Source of the DNA: Mesocentrotus franciscanus
Taxonomy: Eukaryota; Echinodermata; Echinoidea; Camarodonta; Strongylocentrotidae
Direction of reading: 5' to 3'
Assembly (NCBI GenBank): GCA_037976565.1
Contig: CP137680.1
Location: forward strand, 14,434,325-14,498,324
DNA length: 64,000 nt
Below are positions 1-12,700 of the stretch, piece after piece. The first letter of the stretch is position 1; each line of letters starts with the position of its first letter. The translations under genes were made by a program, and so were the position numbers. The notes under the pieces were generated by a model. It was not told the origin of the DNA and did not search any database. It saw only the letters and a list, made by a program, of their open reading frames with translations.

Positions 1-119
1 TAAAGAATATTGGATGAGCACTCAAGCAATTGTTATTTAAAGACTTGCAAATATTTTCTTAAGACTCCAAGCTTGGAAAAAATGTTTAGAATATCTTTTC
101 ACACTCTTTGTCCATTTAG

Positions 120-274
120 GGTTACCTTATATGATTCTGAGGGGTATCTATGTAGATGGATTCATCCTCCATGATGAGTCTCTGTATGAAGATCTGGATG
201 AGGATGAGAGGGATGCAATGAGAAAAGAAAGTGAGAAGATGGGACACTTCCAACCTAATCTGGATCATAGAGAG
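120..274 (+). CDS. Anoctamin exon: end of cytosolic dimerisation domain
   Basis: Begins with two bases of a split codon and ends in phase 0 (GAG then gtatgt). It encodes the motif around LRGIYVDGFILHDE, the equivalent of the conserved 'GIY..a%pLHD' segment just before the first membrane helix of anoctamins, followed by an acidic stretch (YEDLDEDERD). The methionine at 131 is internal, because the frame is open from the acceptor at 118-119, so it should not be taken as the gene start. Confidence 0.85.
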
Positions 275-413
275 GTATGTTATGGTACATTTAAGTATGA
301 ATGTAAAGGGCAAGAAAGTGTGTGTTTAACCTAGTTTAAATGTACCTTGTGGCAGATTAGCTTTGTGGTAGATACTACTACTACTGCTACTATTGCTGCT
401 GCTGCTGCTACTG

Positions 414-477
<64 letters not shown>

Positions 478-496
478 GACTACTACTACACTGCTG

Positions 497-530
<34 letters not shown>

Positions 531-662
531 CACTACTACTACTCCTACTACTACTACTACCACACCGCTGCTGCTGCCGCTGCTGCTACTACTACTACTA
601 CTACTACTACTACCACTACTACCACTACTACCACTACTACTACGACTACTACTACACTGCTG

Positions 663-705
<43 letters not shown>

Positions 706-3700
706 TACTACTTCTACTACTACCACTACCACTACCACCACCAATCACCACCACCACTACTACTACTACCACTACCACTACCATTACCACCACTACTGCC
801 ACAACCAGTGCCACTACCTACTACCACCACCATCACCATCACCACCGTTCCACGATGCCTAACTTCACAATCCATGAACCCGTTCTTAATGTTAAGAAAC
901 AGAAGCTTGGTTTCGCCCCCAAAATATTGGATATATATATATACACTGTAAGAATTGGGTAACTGGTTTCAATCTTGCACTTGAATTTTTTTTGGTGGAG
1001 ATTTTAACCAGTTTTACCTGAATTATGTATTCATTGGTAGTACCCCACCAACTATCAAACCATTAGATAATGTGTACACCATAGAATATTTCTTAGATTG
1101 ACTATCTTCAGCAAGGATGGCACACATTAATGTTAAATGTCTTGTGGACTGTTGTTGCACCTGTCTTTTAATACACATGAAATTAAAGTTGCTGTTTTTA
1201 TTTGTATACCCAGCATATTCATCTTTTATATTCAATTATTAATTATAGTTAAGAAACAATCTGTATCAATGTTAAACGGAAATTCTACCTTTTTTTAGCA
1301 AAGTGAAATGTTTGAAAACATGACTAAAGATCAGAGTAACATACTATCAAGGTAATAGATTGCCCTTGAAACGAAGTCTATTTTCACTCCCGTCTAATTT
1401 TGTTGTGGATTTTACATGTGTATGACTTATTGTTTATTCATTTAACCGTATCCCATAATGGACTTGTTTGTCAAGTGTTGTATTGTCCATGTAAATTTGT
1501 TTGTTGTGAATCTGTGTAACAGTCTCAGTGTTCCTTGCTTATACAGAGAGACTTTAACATTACGCGTCGAGACACCAGATTTGTAAGTCATTTTGTGTCA
1601 TATCAGACTAAAATAAAAGCGTGTTCTTTTACTTATTACTCTCATGCATTAACATACCCCATCGTTCATTTAGAATGCTTGCATGCCAACAGTATTTGAT
1701 TTGATGGTAAGAGAAAGACTAACTGCATGAAAAAACTGAAAGTACATACCAGGTAAAAATCTGTCTTCACAAAAGTAACAGTTTTTGTGAGAACAAAATC
1801 GATTGATTGTTTTTATTTTGCCTGACTGCTGAGACAGCAAATTGGCTTGTAGGTAAGCAAACAATGGACCTACATCTTCAAGTCCTGTCTGAGGGACTTG
1901 GTATTTGAGAATCAGTGCCTTATGAAAGGGGACTAGCGCATCAAAAGTGGTTTTATACCCACAACCTTGTAGTCAGAAGACCACTGCTTTTTCATGTAGC
2001 CATAATGCCTGCTCACTATAGTAAACAAAGTGGCCTAAAACTTTGCCCTTTTAAGAACAGCGTTGAGGCCAGTAAAAAGGGCATCTTGGCAAAATGTCAA
2101 GTTGATTGCACTCATGGTTACTTTGGGGACCTTTGGAAGATCAGAATAGATATAAAGTATTTTCACAACATTACCAATAGTATTTAATGATGTTTTTACT
2201 GCTTACAATTTGAGACTAGTTATAGAGATGCATTTGCATGTGCCTGGTTATGGTTGATTTATGAATCGAATTAATTTCGGGAATATATCACAATATTTGA
2301 AAGTTCTAGCATTTAATCTTTATACTAATACCAGCTGATATTCATGTTCAATCCTAAATTCTTTAGATAATTCAGTTCTTATTATGAAATTTAGTTAGCC
2401 TCATATCATTTAAGGAACAATTCTATACAAGTTCCAATTTTGAAAAATAGGTCAGCACTCTGTATTGAGATTTACCGTTATTTAACTGCTGTAAATAAGA
2501 CTGATATTTTCCTTGTTTTTACCTCTCTCTTTTCTCTAAAGCATGTGTTTTACTAACCTTTAGTATCCATTAAGAATAGGCGTGTAGCGCAGTTGTGTTA
2601 AAACAGTTGTATTATCCTATTTATCATTGTCAAATACAATTGTGCCTTTTTAATTTGAACGCTTTGTCATGGTTAGAATTAAGGTTTGTTTATACATGTA
2701 ATTGATAGGGTGGAGCCCAAATATGAAAGAAAACTGTATTCCAATCAAATATTGATAAATACTTAATAGATCTACTTGTAGTTTGCATAATTTTCTCTTG
2801 GGCATTTGTTGTTATGCATTTTTTTGACGATGAATGGAAACTAACATTGTTTTTTATTGATAGAGACTTTGCAAAAAATGCGTCTTAAGTGTGTTCATGG
2901 CTCAGGTTTGCAAAAATTGAGCAAAATTTGAGCAAAATACAGATCTTTGCATTTCTCAAACTAGAAATTAGTGATATTTTTCAAAGTTGTTAATTTCCTC
3001 CATTCTTAAAACACCATGTGTACCTTTCAAATTTCTTTCAGTCTGACATGTAGTACTATAGTACATTACAAGAGAGTCACAACTACCGTAATTGAGTTTG
3101 TTTCATATGCATTGTGCCAGCATCCTATTTGTTTTGAAAGTAATGAAGTTGACACCGGATCTACATGTACTCATACTTATGTAGAATGGGTAGATTATTC
3201 TAGATCTCTGAAAATGTTTAGTCTAGAGAAGATAGGATTTCTTTTTTTTGGGGGGTACAGGCATTTGTAGTTGCATCAGTGTTTCAGTGATAGAAAAGAA
3301 ACTTTTTTGGATAATCAGGATTTCCAAGCTTTTTGAGTCTCAACTGAAATAAAAAACTAACCTTGTCTTGGTTTTATTTAGAAAATCTAGCAATCAGTCA
3401 AAAATTCTTTATCTCTTCCTCCCCCTCTTTCTCATGCTCCATTTCCTCATTTCCTTTCTTTTATCTTTCTTCTTCTTGCATATATCATTTTTTTACCTCC
3501 TGGTTGCTGATTGTTCATCTACTACATGAAAGGTAAATGCTTATTTTAACCTCTGAAAAAAGTTCTTGAGGTTGGAATTTTTTTCATATTTTGTTGGGTA
3601 AATCTTCAAGCAAGCAATTAATCCAAACCTTTCTTACTACTCTAGGATATGCAAAGAACATGGGTGCGCTTCTCCAAGTACCAACCGCTGTGGAAGATCA

Positions 3701-6700
3701 GGAACTACTACGGGGAGCAGATCGCTTTCTACTTTGCGTGGGCAGGAGCGTTTGCCACCTATCTCTGGATACCTATGCTCATGGGGCTGGCGATTTGGGG
3801 CTATGGTCTTTTCCTCAGGTAACTACTAAACCCCCAACTCGGTATATCTTCGATCAATTTTGTTAATGTTTAACGTTTATGAATTTTAAGCCTGTTAACC
3901 ATGGTATTTTCTACATGGTTCGTTTACCTGCATTTAATAAATATGAATGGTTCAGTTTTAAAAAATCAAGAAAAAATTCAGAATTACTTTAATTTATTAC
4001 ACATTCAAGTACATATAGTGTATAGGTAGTCAGAATAAAGAATAAAGAAAAAACATTTAGGCCCGAATTCACAAAGGAGGTTTAAATTTAACCCATGGTT
4101 TAAACCCTCATTTACATAACCCATGGTTTAAAATTAGCGCAAATTAATTTGGGCCTTAGAGTTTCCTGGAATGTCTTGACCCATTCTTATTATATTTAAC
4201 CCTTTTACCCCCTACCCCTCCCCACCCTGTAGCATTGAAAATTACCAACATGGAGTGGATGCTAAAGAGAGGCAGAGGGACCTGATGAAAGAACTAGAGA
4301 GCAATAAGTCCCTTTACAATCTGAGTGAATCAGACGAGAGTCTATTAGCAAATCTTACTCAACAATTGGAGGACGAGTCTCTCATTACCATGTGAGTATC
4401 CCATTTTACCATGTGAATGTTGTAAGACACATGCTCTAGTGGCATTTGCTCTACACCAACCAAATTCTTTACTTCAGCTTTTTATCAAACACTGTATTTA
4501 ACTGTAACCGTAACCCTAAACCTAACCTAAAACTTAACCTATATCTTTGATGAAATCCAGCCCAAAGCAATAGCCCGGTTAACTAACCTACAGTGTATTC
4601 AAATTTATGGATGTTTCTTACCTGGGGACCTAGTGATGAGGTATTCCATTAACCTGTTATTAATGACTGAACTACAATACTTGGAATCCAGTCTGCATAC
4701 ATAACTTGTTGCTAAGTCGGGCAAGCCTCGAGCAAGCTCTTAGGTTGCCAAGAATAACCTTTGTTTGAAAAGTAATAGTATTCATAAAATTTGAATATGT
4801 TAGTAGACCGGTCTGTTGTCCCCAGAGCTTATTTCTGAGCACCGGTTTTACATTGTAAATAAGTACTTCACAAGAAATGCCTCTTAACCTGTGATCAAGC
4901 AGAAATGCCATTTTCTTAATAATAATAATAATAATAACTCCACTTTTATATAGCGCTTAATACATCTATGATGTCTCTAAGCGCTTTACAGATATATTAA
5001 TACCCCGGTCATTGGATTCAATACTTGCCCGCACACACTGTGTGCACAATCTCCACTCCCTGGGGAGTATTCCAGCCAGGCGTTACTTGACGCTCAAAAC
5101 TGTTTGACCAACAATGACGGTCGCATCCTACCGGGTACCCATTTAACATCTGGGTGGAGAGTAGCAAGTGCAGGTTTATATCTTGCCAAAGGATATTAGT
5201 GCCGTGTCGGGATTCGAACCCTCGACCTTCGCATCTCCAGTCAAGCACCTTAAACCACTCGACCACGACACTCCTACTAATGGGTCTCTGACGTTGTGAA
5301 AGCTGTTGATGACCATGCTTTGTCGGTTTTAAAGTTGATGAGATTTATGTCTAATGTAGCTCTTCCACAATAACAGGGCAAGGAGTTTATTATTCAATCT
5401 TATAGGGTAATGAAGTAAGAATCATAAATTAATTACCAAAGAATACGGGCAGTTGCATATGACAAATCTCTGTTATCTTGCATGCTTGGGGAACAATGAC
5501 CAGGCTGCCTAGATGTAATTGCCCAATAAATTATTTAAATAGCATTAGCCTATTAAAATGGCACTTCAAAATCAAAGTCTGAATAATGGATGTCTGATGA
5601 GATTCTTATCTCTGCCTTCTTGGCTAATCCTATTTCAACCCTTATTTAATTTGTTGTGAAGCCAGTGTCACATCCTAACACCCTTCCCCTGTATTATGTA
5701 GAGCAATACATTATCTCTTGTCAAGTTAATGTGCTCATGGACAGTTGTCCCCTGTTCACTACTGGATATTTCCAGATCAGGGGAGTGTTTCACAAAGACT
5801 AAGATCAACTTTAAGTTGGACTTAACTACGGCAGGCCGTTCATGCCACTGTTTGCTCTCACCAATATGATCTTTAGATGATATTTTTTCCTTCAATAATG
5901 AATTATCAAAAAATGTAAGTTCTGTAGCTTCGTGACCACGATTTGTACGTCCCTTGAGAAACCAATGCCAGGAATGGTTAGAGGAACTAGTGGCATGAAC
6001 GGCCTGCCATAGTTAAGTCCAACTTAAAGTCGATCTTAGTCTATGTGAAACACTCCCCAGGAATTGCTTTTTGATATACAGAATAAGGGCATCAAACTCT
6101 TGTTCATATTTTTCATATCAGCATGGTAATTGAAGCTGTCAAATCAACTTCATTAAATATGATTCTTACGTTAAGATTGCAGAATGAAATATACAGATCA
6201 CCAAACAAAATAAAGGTCAAATTGTTAATATCCTCTCTGAATATGTTATACAAATACTGGATTACATTAACCTTTCGACATAGGAATGATCATTTCTTTT
6301 CTTGAACATCCACATCGTGTATTATTCAATGAATACAGGATAACAGATGCAGGCTTAACAGTGTTCAAGAACTCTTTTGACTCGGAAGTTACTCCATATT
6401 ATGCCCTCGTCATTTGTCTTTGGGGTAAGTTTGAATTCAGTCTGCATTCCTATCTTCTCAAATGACATCCTTCAATTATTTACATGAAGCAGTCCCCTTA
6501 ATCTTCTCCTTTTTGCAGTTGCGATTTCAAAGACTTTCTGAAAAAAAACTAACTCTTTGATGAATGATTCTTACACCTATGTTTTCCATTATCATTTATT
6601 AATGATAAAAGTGTTTTACCTTTTAAACCTTCAAACTTTGTTTAAGTTTAAGTTTTGTTTAAGTAAAGTGGAAAGTTCATCTAAATAACTGGTGCAACTT

Positions 6701-9700
6701 CAAATTCCATATGATAAAAGTAAGGTCTGTGTACCATTTTAACTTATTATGAATTTATTTTCGGGTTGAATCATTTACTGTTTTGTTTTCAGGAAATCGA
6801 AAGCAAACCAACTCTGCAGAAATTAGGAAATTGGCTGAACTTACAAGAACAGACCTTTACGTTCCATTTTAAATTCAGTGCTACATGTATCTACACTACA
6901 TGGTTATTTTGCCTCAATACTTCAAATTTCATTTGTCATATTTCATACTTCATATTTAATTTGTAAATGTATTATCGGCCTTACACTCCTTTTAAATTCA
7001 TAATTGATGACATTAATTATACATGGCTAGATTATTAGTTAATTCAGAAACGGGTGCATAATGTATACTTAATCTGCCCTTTGACCTTTTGACCTTTGTA
7101 GGTACTATATTCCAGGAGGTATGGAAGAGAAAGAGAGTGAAGCTGGCCTATGAATGGGACGTCGATAACTATGATATGTCAGAACCCGACAGACCAGAGT
7201 TCTATGGCACCAAAGAGAGACCGGTAAGCCCTTTTTATATATATCCAGCTCACAAATATGGCATCAGAGGTCAAACCCAACTCTAGTTTGTTTGTTTTTT
7301 TCAGAATGTTTCCGTTATGAGTAGAGAATGGGTAGCACCAATATGACAATGTGGTATCATGGTTCTTATGTACGCTAGCAAAGGTACAATTGGTACTGAT
7401 TTCATATCTCTTTATTCATGTTTTAACCCAAAATCAAATTCGTACTCGAGCAGGCATGATACTACCGACAAAACACCATTCAAACATTCAACTGTATAAA
7501 TCTTCACTTTTTGGTTGAAATTACACCTTACCCCTTTTTATCATATTTAGAAATGAAGACAAAAATATATATAATAGGGTACACATTTTCCTCTATTAAT
7601 GTTTTCCAGTTATGTGTCTACTTAAATGAATAGGAAGTATGTTTCGAAAATGGCTTGTATTTTTAAAGGCAGAACGACTTAAGCCTGATTAACCTATCTT
7701 TTTAATAAATAAATTACTGATTTATGGAGCAGCAAGTTTATGTTTCACTTTTAATTTTATTTCACTTTAAAAAAAAAATTTATTTCTTTTTAATTTTCTG
7801 TACAAATTACTGTAATTCTGTGACAAGAGAATGAAAGACGTGAATCTGTGAATTGAAAATAATAAATTTATTTTGCATGGACATAGTTTGTTTCTTTATT
7901 GATTTACGGTATCACTATCATGGTGATTTTTTAATGGGATGAAGAGGTTGACAGTTGGTACTGCATAAAATCAGTGGATTAACTCTACTCACATAAACCT
8001 GGATTAAAGTTAGTAGGCTTTTATGAATACCAGCCTATATTTTTTAACCTTCTGTGGTTATCCAGCCTATATATTTTAACCTTCTATGGTTATCCAGCCT
8101 ATATATTTCAACCTTCAGTGGTTATCCAGCCTATATATTTCAACCTTCTGTGGTTATCCTGCCTATATATTTCAACCTTCTGTGGTTATCCAGCCTATAT
8201 ATTTCAACCTTCTGTGGTTATCATTGTTGTTTTGTTACCTTGAATCATATACAGGATCCTGTATCAGACCTACCAGATTGGTACTATCCTTTCTACAAAA
8301 GCTTCTTGAAATTCATGACATCTTTTGGCATCCTCATATTTATGGTAAGATCCAGGGTTCTTTACTTTTTGCAGGTACTATCCAAACAAACCTTTTAAAA
8401 GGCGTCAAGGCTGGTTTTAATTAAAGTTATGATTGTTATGGACAAAACAAACCAGTTTTTATCTAAATTTGGTGTGGCTTGTCATTAAAGTACTTGCATT
8501 TGATTTTTAAAATTGGACCTGCCAGATTTTAGGTCCTGCCATTTCTCTGCTTGCTATTTGATATTGTACAGAACGCACGTTGCTCCAACATTTTTTAAAC
8601 ACTTTTCAGAATGATAAATAAGTAAAATCATTTGGTATATCCCTGTTTGATACAAGGTTCACACTGCTTGCATCTATAGTGAGACCTTTTGTACAATCAA
8701 TTGCTATATATTTATTTCCATAATTGTGTATAAAACCTCTGGACAAAATAAAAAGGGGAAAAAAAGTGTTTTAAAGCCCCACTGCACTACTTGTAGCTAC
8801 TTGCTCCCTCTATATAGAAAACAATGCCTAAGCGGTGCCCATTGGTCGCCATGATCCTCTTTTTCTTATGTTAATTGAGAGCTGAGTTGATGAGATAACC
8901 ACCTGTCAGTGACCTCGCTGGGAGGTCTAATCCCTCCTGGCCAAACTAGTGCAGACAGGCTTTAAGCTCTATTTTACCAAATTAAGGCTTGTTAATGATA
9001 ATTATTTTGTTTTAGGTGAGGTGTAGTGTTTGGTCTGGGATTAAAGTTTAATATAATATTAGTGTCAATAGTTGACCACATAGCAATGGGCTATTTTCAT
9101 AATTTAATGCATCAAATTTAATGCATACGTCTTTGTGAAGTGCCTTGATACAAATTATTTCATTCAACTGTTACAAATAATTGTATCTCAATAGTTAGAA
9201 TGCGAATTGCGTACAGTATTTGTCACTAGGTAGGAAAAACTTCATGGCTTGCCCTACCTAAAAACACATATTTTTGTGCAGTTTGCATTCTGACTTTTGA
9301 TATACCATTATTCTTAACAGGTGAATGAAATAGTTTGTATTGAGGCAGGCACTTTAAACAGACGTATGCATTAAATTTGTTACATTACGAAAATGGCCTA
9401 TTGCCCCTGCAGCATGTCAAACAAATTGCAATATTTATCAATCATTAAAATCATTCAATGCGGAATAACTGAATTCCTTTGTTGTTTTCGCAGGCGTTGC
9501 TTGTTATCATGAGTGTGATCAGCGTGATTATCTACAGACTTTTCACAGAGGCTCTTCTCTCCGACTCGGACAGTCTGGTTCAACTCCTCGTCTCTGTCTT
9601 GATCTCTTCTCTTCTAAACTCAATATCCATTCTCATATTGGGAAAAGTAAGTGCCTGTTGACTTATTTTACTTTACTTTAACTTTACTTTAATCCAGCGA

Positions 9701-12700
9701 TGCTATAGGACCATGCCTGTTCATCGATCGTAGATGTCTTCTTCAGTGGTTATACATTATCCTTGTCTTTTCAAATTAAATAATTAAATAAGTGGGGAAG
9801 GACAAAAATGTGGGCAAACTTGCAATATCAATATACAGCTTATACAGGGTCATAGACAAGATCATGGTTTTTAAACAAGTATTTGTCTAGTATATTCTTA
9901 AAACGGTTTACAGAAGTTACTGAGATAACATATTCAGGAAGACTGTTCCACAAACCCACAACTCTGTTGCTAAAGATATGCTTCCTCATATCAAGCCAAG
10001 AGTTCAGTTTGTCTAGTTTCATTTATGACCTCTTGACCTCTTCTGTTCAAATGAAACAAATTAGGTTGTGTATCATATACTCCTGTTAAATACTTAAAAC
10101 ATCAATCATATCACCTCTCCTTCGCCTATTAATTACATTTCTTATCTTAGTTGTTGTTGTTGATGTTGTTGTCATTATACTCTATACCATTCGGCTATTA
10201 AATGACACATCTTATTTGAGAATACCAAATTATCAAAATTAAATTCTTTTATTTCGAAGCCAGGAGTTTTCTATTGATATTATTCATAATCAGTACTTCA
10301 CACAAAGTGTAGCAGTAGTTGTCATTCTTGCTGTTATGTTGTTGCTGTTTTTTATTCACTAAAACATGAAGAAGAAAAAAGATCTGCAAAGTATAATATG
10401 TAGTTCATAGTGTCAGTGCTGTGTATATTGTTATCTTTATGGAGAAAGTGATTGTAGTAGAATACAAATATTGCAAATCAGCAATGCCTAATACCCATTA
10501 AACCAAAACAAAATTGCATGGGTATTAACTGTATTCATTGCCGAAAATTGTAATGCTGTAGACAAAAGTTGTAGACTTTCTCAAATGAAACCGAAGTTTT
10601 ATAGGCAATGAAAATATTTCTTCTCTCTTTCCTCTTCCAGATATATGAAAAAATAGCAGTCAAGCTGAATAATTGGGGTAAGTAGAATATTCTTTATTTC
10701 ATTCCAGATGTGGAATTAATATAGGCCATTTCTCAATTATTCCATTTCACAAGAACTTTAGCATTATCTTACGTATGACTAAATTCAGTCTAGATTGGAA
10801 TAAAAATTAATATTCAAAGGTGTTTTTTCTCTCTCTTTATGTCTTCACAGAGAACCACAGAACAAAGAGTACATACGAGAATGCTCTCATTGTAAAACTC
10901 TTTGCCTTCCAGTTTGTCAACAGTTACTCTTCCCTCTTCTACATTGCTTTTTTCAGAGATGTAAGTTGTTTAAAACTTATTTATACCGCAATATATCTTG
11001 TTCAAGATATGTGACTAGTGTAAACTGCAAAGTTAGTGTTATAATCATGCAAAAAAACTTTTTTGTTGTGACAGTTGTAATGCATTCATTTCGAAGCATG
11101 AAACTCTTGTGACCCTAAAGCACTAAAGCCCGGCTTTTACTGTAACCGTTATATTGTTATGTTGAAGCATTGAAATCATGATTTTCAAAACCCCCATCTT
11201 CCTTAGCTGTCATATTAGTATAGTAATAATGACTGCTATGAGAGGCATAGTTGTTTTTATTGCTCAAGGGGAGGTTACATCGTGCTATCACCCGAGGCGT
11301 GCCGAGGGGTGATAGCACGATGTAACCTCCCCGAGAGCCAAAAAAACAACTATGCCTCGAATATTAAAGCAGTCATTATAACTTTTATATACTGAAAACA
11401 GGTTCATAGAATACAAGGTCAATCATGGTGATCAAATCTGTGTTGATAAACTTGCAATGTTGCAATTGCAGGTACTAGATAGCTCAGTTGGCCATTGAGA
11501 TTGTACGCATTATAAGCCTATGCAGTTTACGTGCATTGCGCGATATCATGCCAAATTGGTCAAACTAATAAATTAAAAATCAAGATTCAAACCTTCATTG
11601 CTTGTGATCCTGAAGGTGATACTCAAAAAATGAGGTGTCATATGAAAGAGCAGGTTTATCTCTATATTTCCAAAGGGGCGTCATCTCGTCATTACATGTA
11701 GATCTAGGCCTAGCTACAATCGAGATCGGCGGTCGTCTGCGCTGTACTGTATAGCAACCAAATTAATCGCGGCACAAAAAATGTATGGAATGCCGCGCGC
11801 GTTCCGCACAAACTAAGTAAGCCAATGGGGATCGCAGGATGATGAGGATGAGGGTAGAAACTTTTAACTATTCCCTGTGGGCTCTAGCTATTCCCTGTGA
11901 GTGGGTGTGAGTGGGGCATGGCTTGAAATCATGACTCCAACTTCGACCAATCAGATGGCTAGATTTCTAAAGTGAGGTATATAATTGATGTTAAAACATG
12001 TCTGCCATCCTTGTCCCCTGAAACTTGATTTATAATAATCCTCATACCCCAAAACTTATTTTTCCCTTTCAGCAATCTAGTTCAGATTCTTTCCTTGGCA
12101 TCGAGGGCTTAAGGGATTCCTGTACAGATAACAACTGTATGTCTATGCTGTCTCTGCAAGTCTTTGTGCTCATGTTGGTCAAACCAGTTCCCAAGTTCCT
12201 CAAGGATGTCATACTTCCGTAAGTAAAGACAAAGAATCAAGACTCTTTGATATCAGAACCTGTAGGTGACAACTCCATGTTGTGTGTTCAAGTCTTGGTA
12301 ACCATGTAGCTGGAGCCAGGTACATAATATCAATTCATGATGTTAAACTCTATTATTAAGTATTCTTGACAGTACTCTGTCATCTTGATTCAATTCTGGA
12401 CTAGCCTTTGGTGCCCAGTGAAAATCCCAGGCAACACTTGAGGTTGTGTTTTTTCTAAGGATCTCTACTTTATCACTTGCACGGAACATAGAGTTCATCT
12501 TTGCCTATTAGCATCAAGGCTATTTGAGAAACACTATTTCAGTTACTTTTCTCTATAATTCATGAGATATTACTAGTGGAAAGGTCATAGAATAAACAAT
12601 TGTAATTTGAATGAATGGTACCTTGCAGATATGTAATCAGGAAGGTTAGGAAGCGGACATGCTGTCGGAAGAGCCAGGTCAAAGACCTTGACATGGAGAA

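Noticed and set aside
347..962. Long frames rich in Thr, Leu, Tyr or Val over the first 900 bases
   Set aside because: They are translations of an imperfect ACT repeat in an intron, open on both strands and several frames at once.
3591..3866. 91-codon frame overlapping the TM1 exon
   Set aside because: It is in a different frame from the conserved anoctamin reading and crosses both splice sites.
5197..5273. Possible tRNA-Ser gene on the - strand
   Set aside because: A and B boxes and an acceptor-like stem are present, but the T stem is imperfect, there is no sound anticodon arm, and it is continuous with a SINE body and tail found at other sites.
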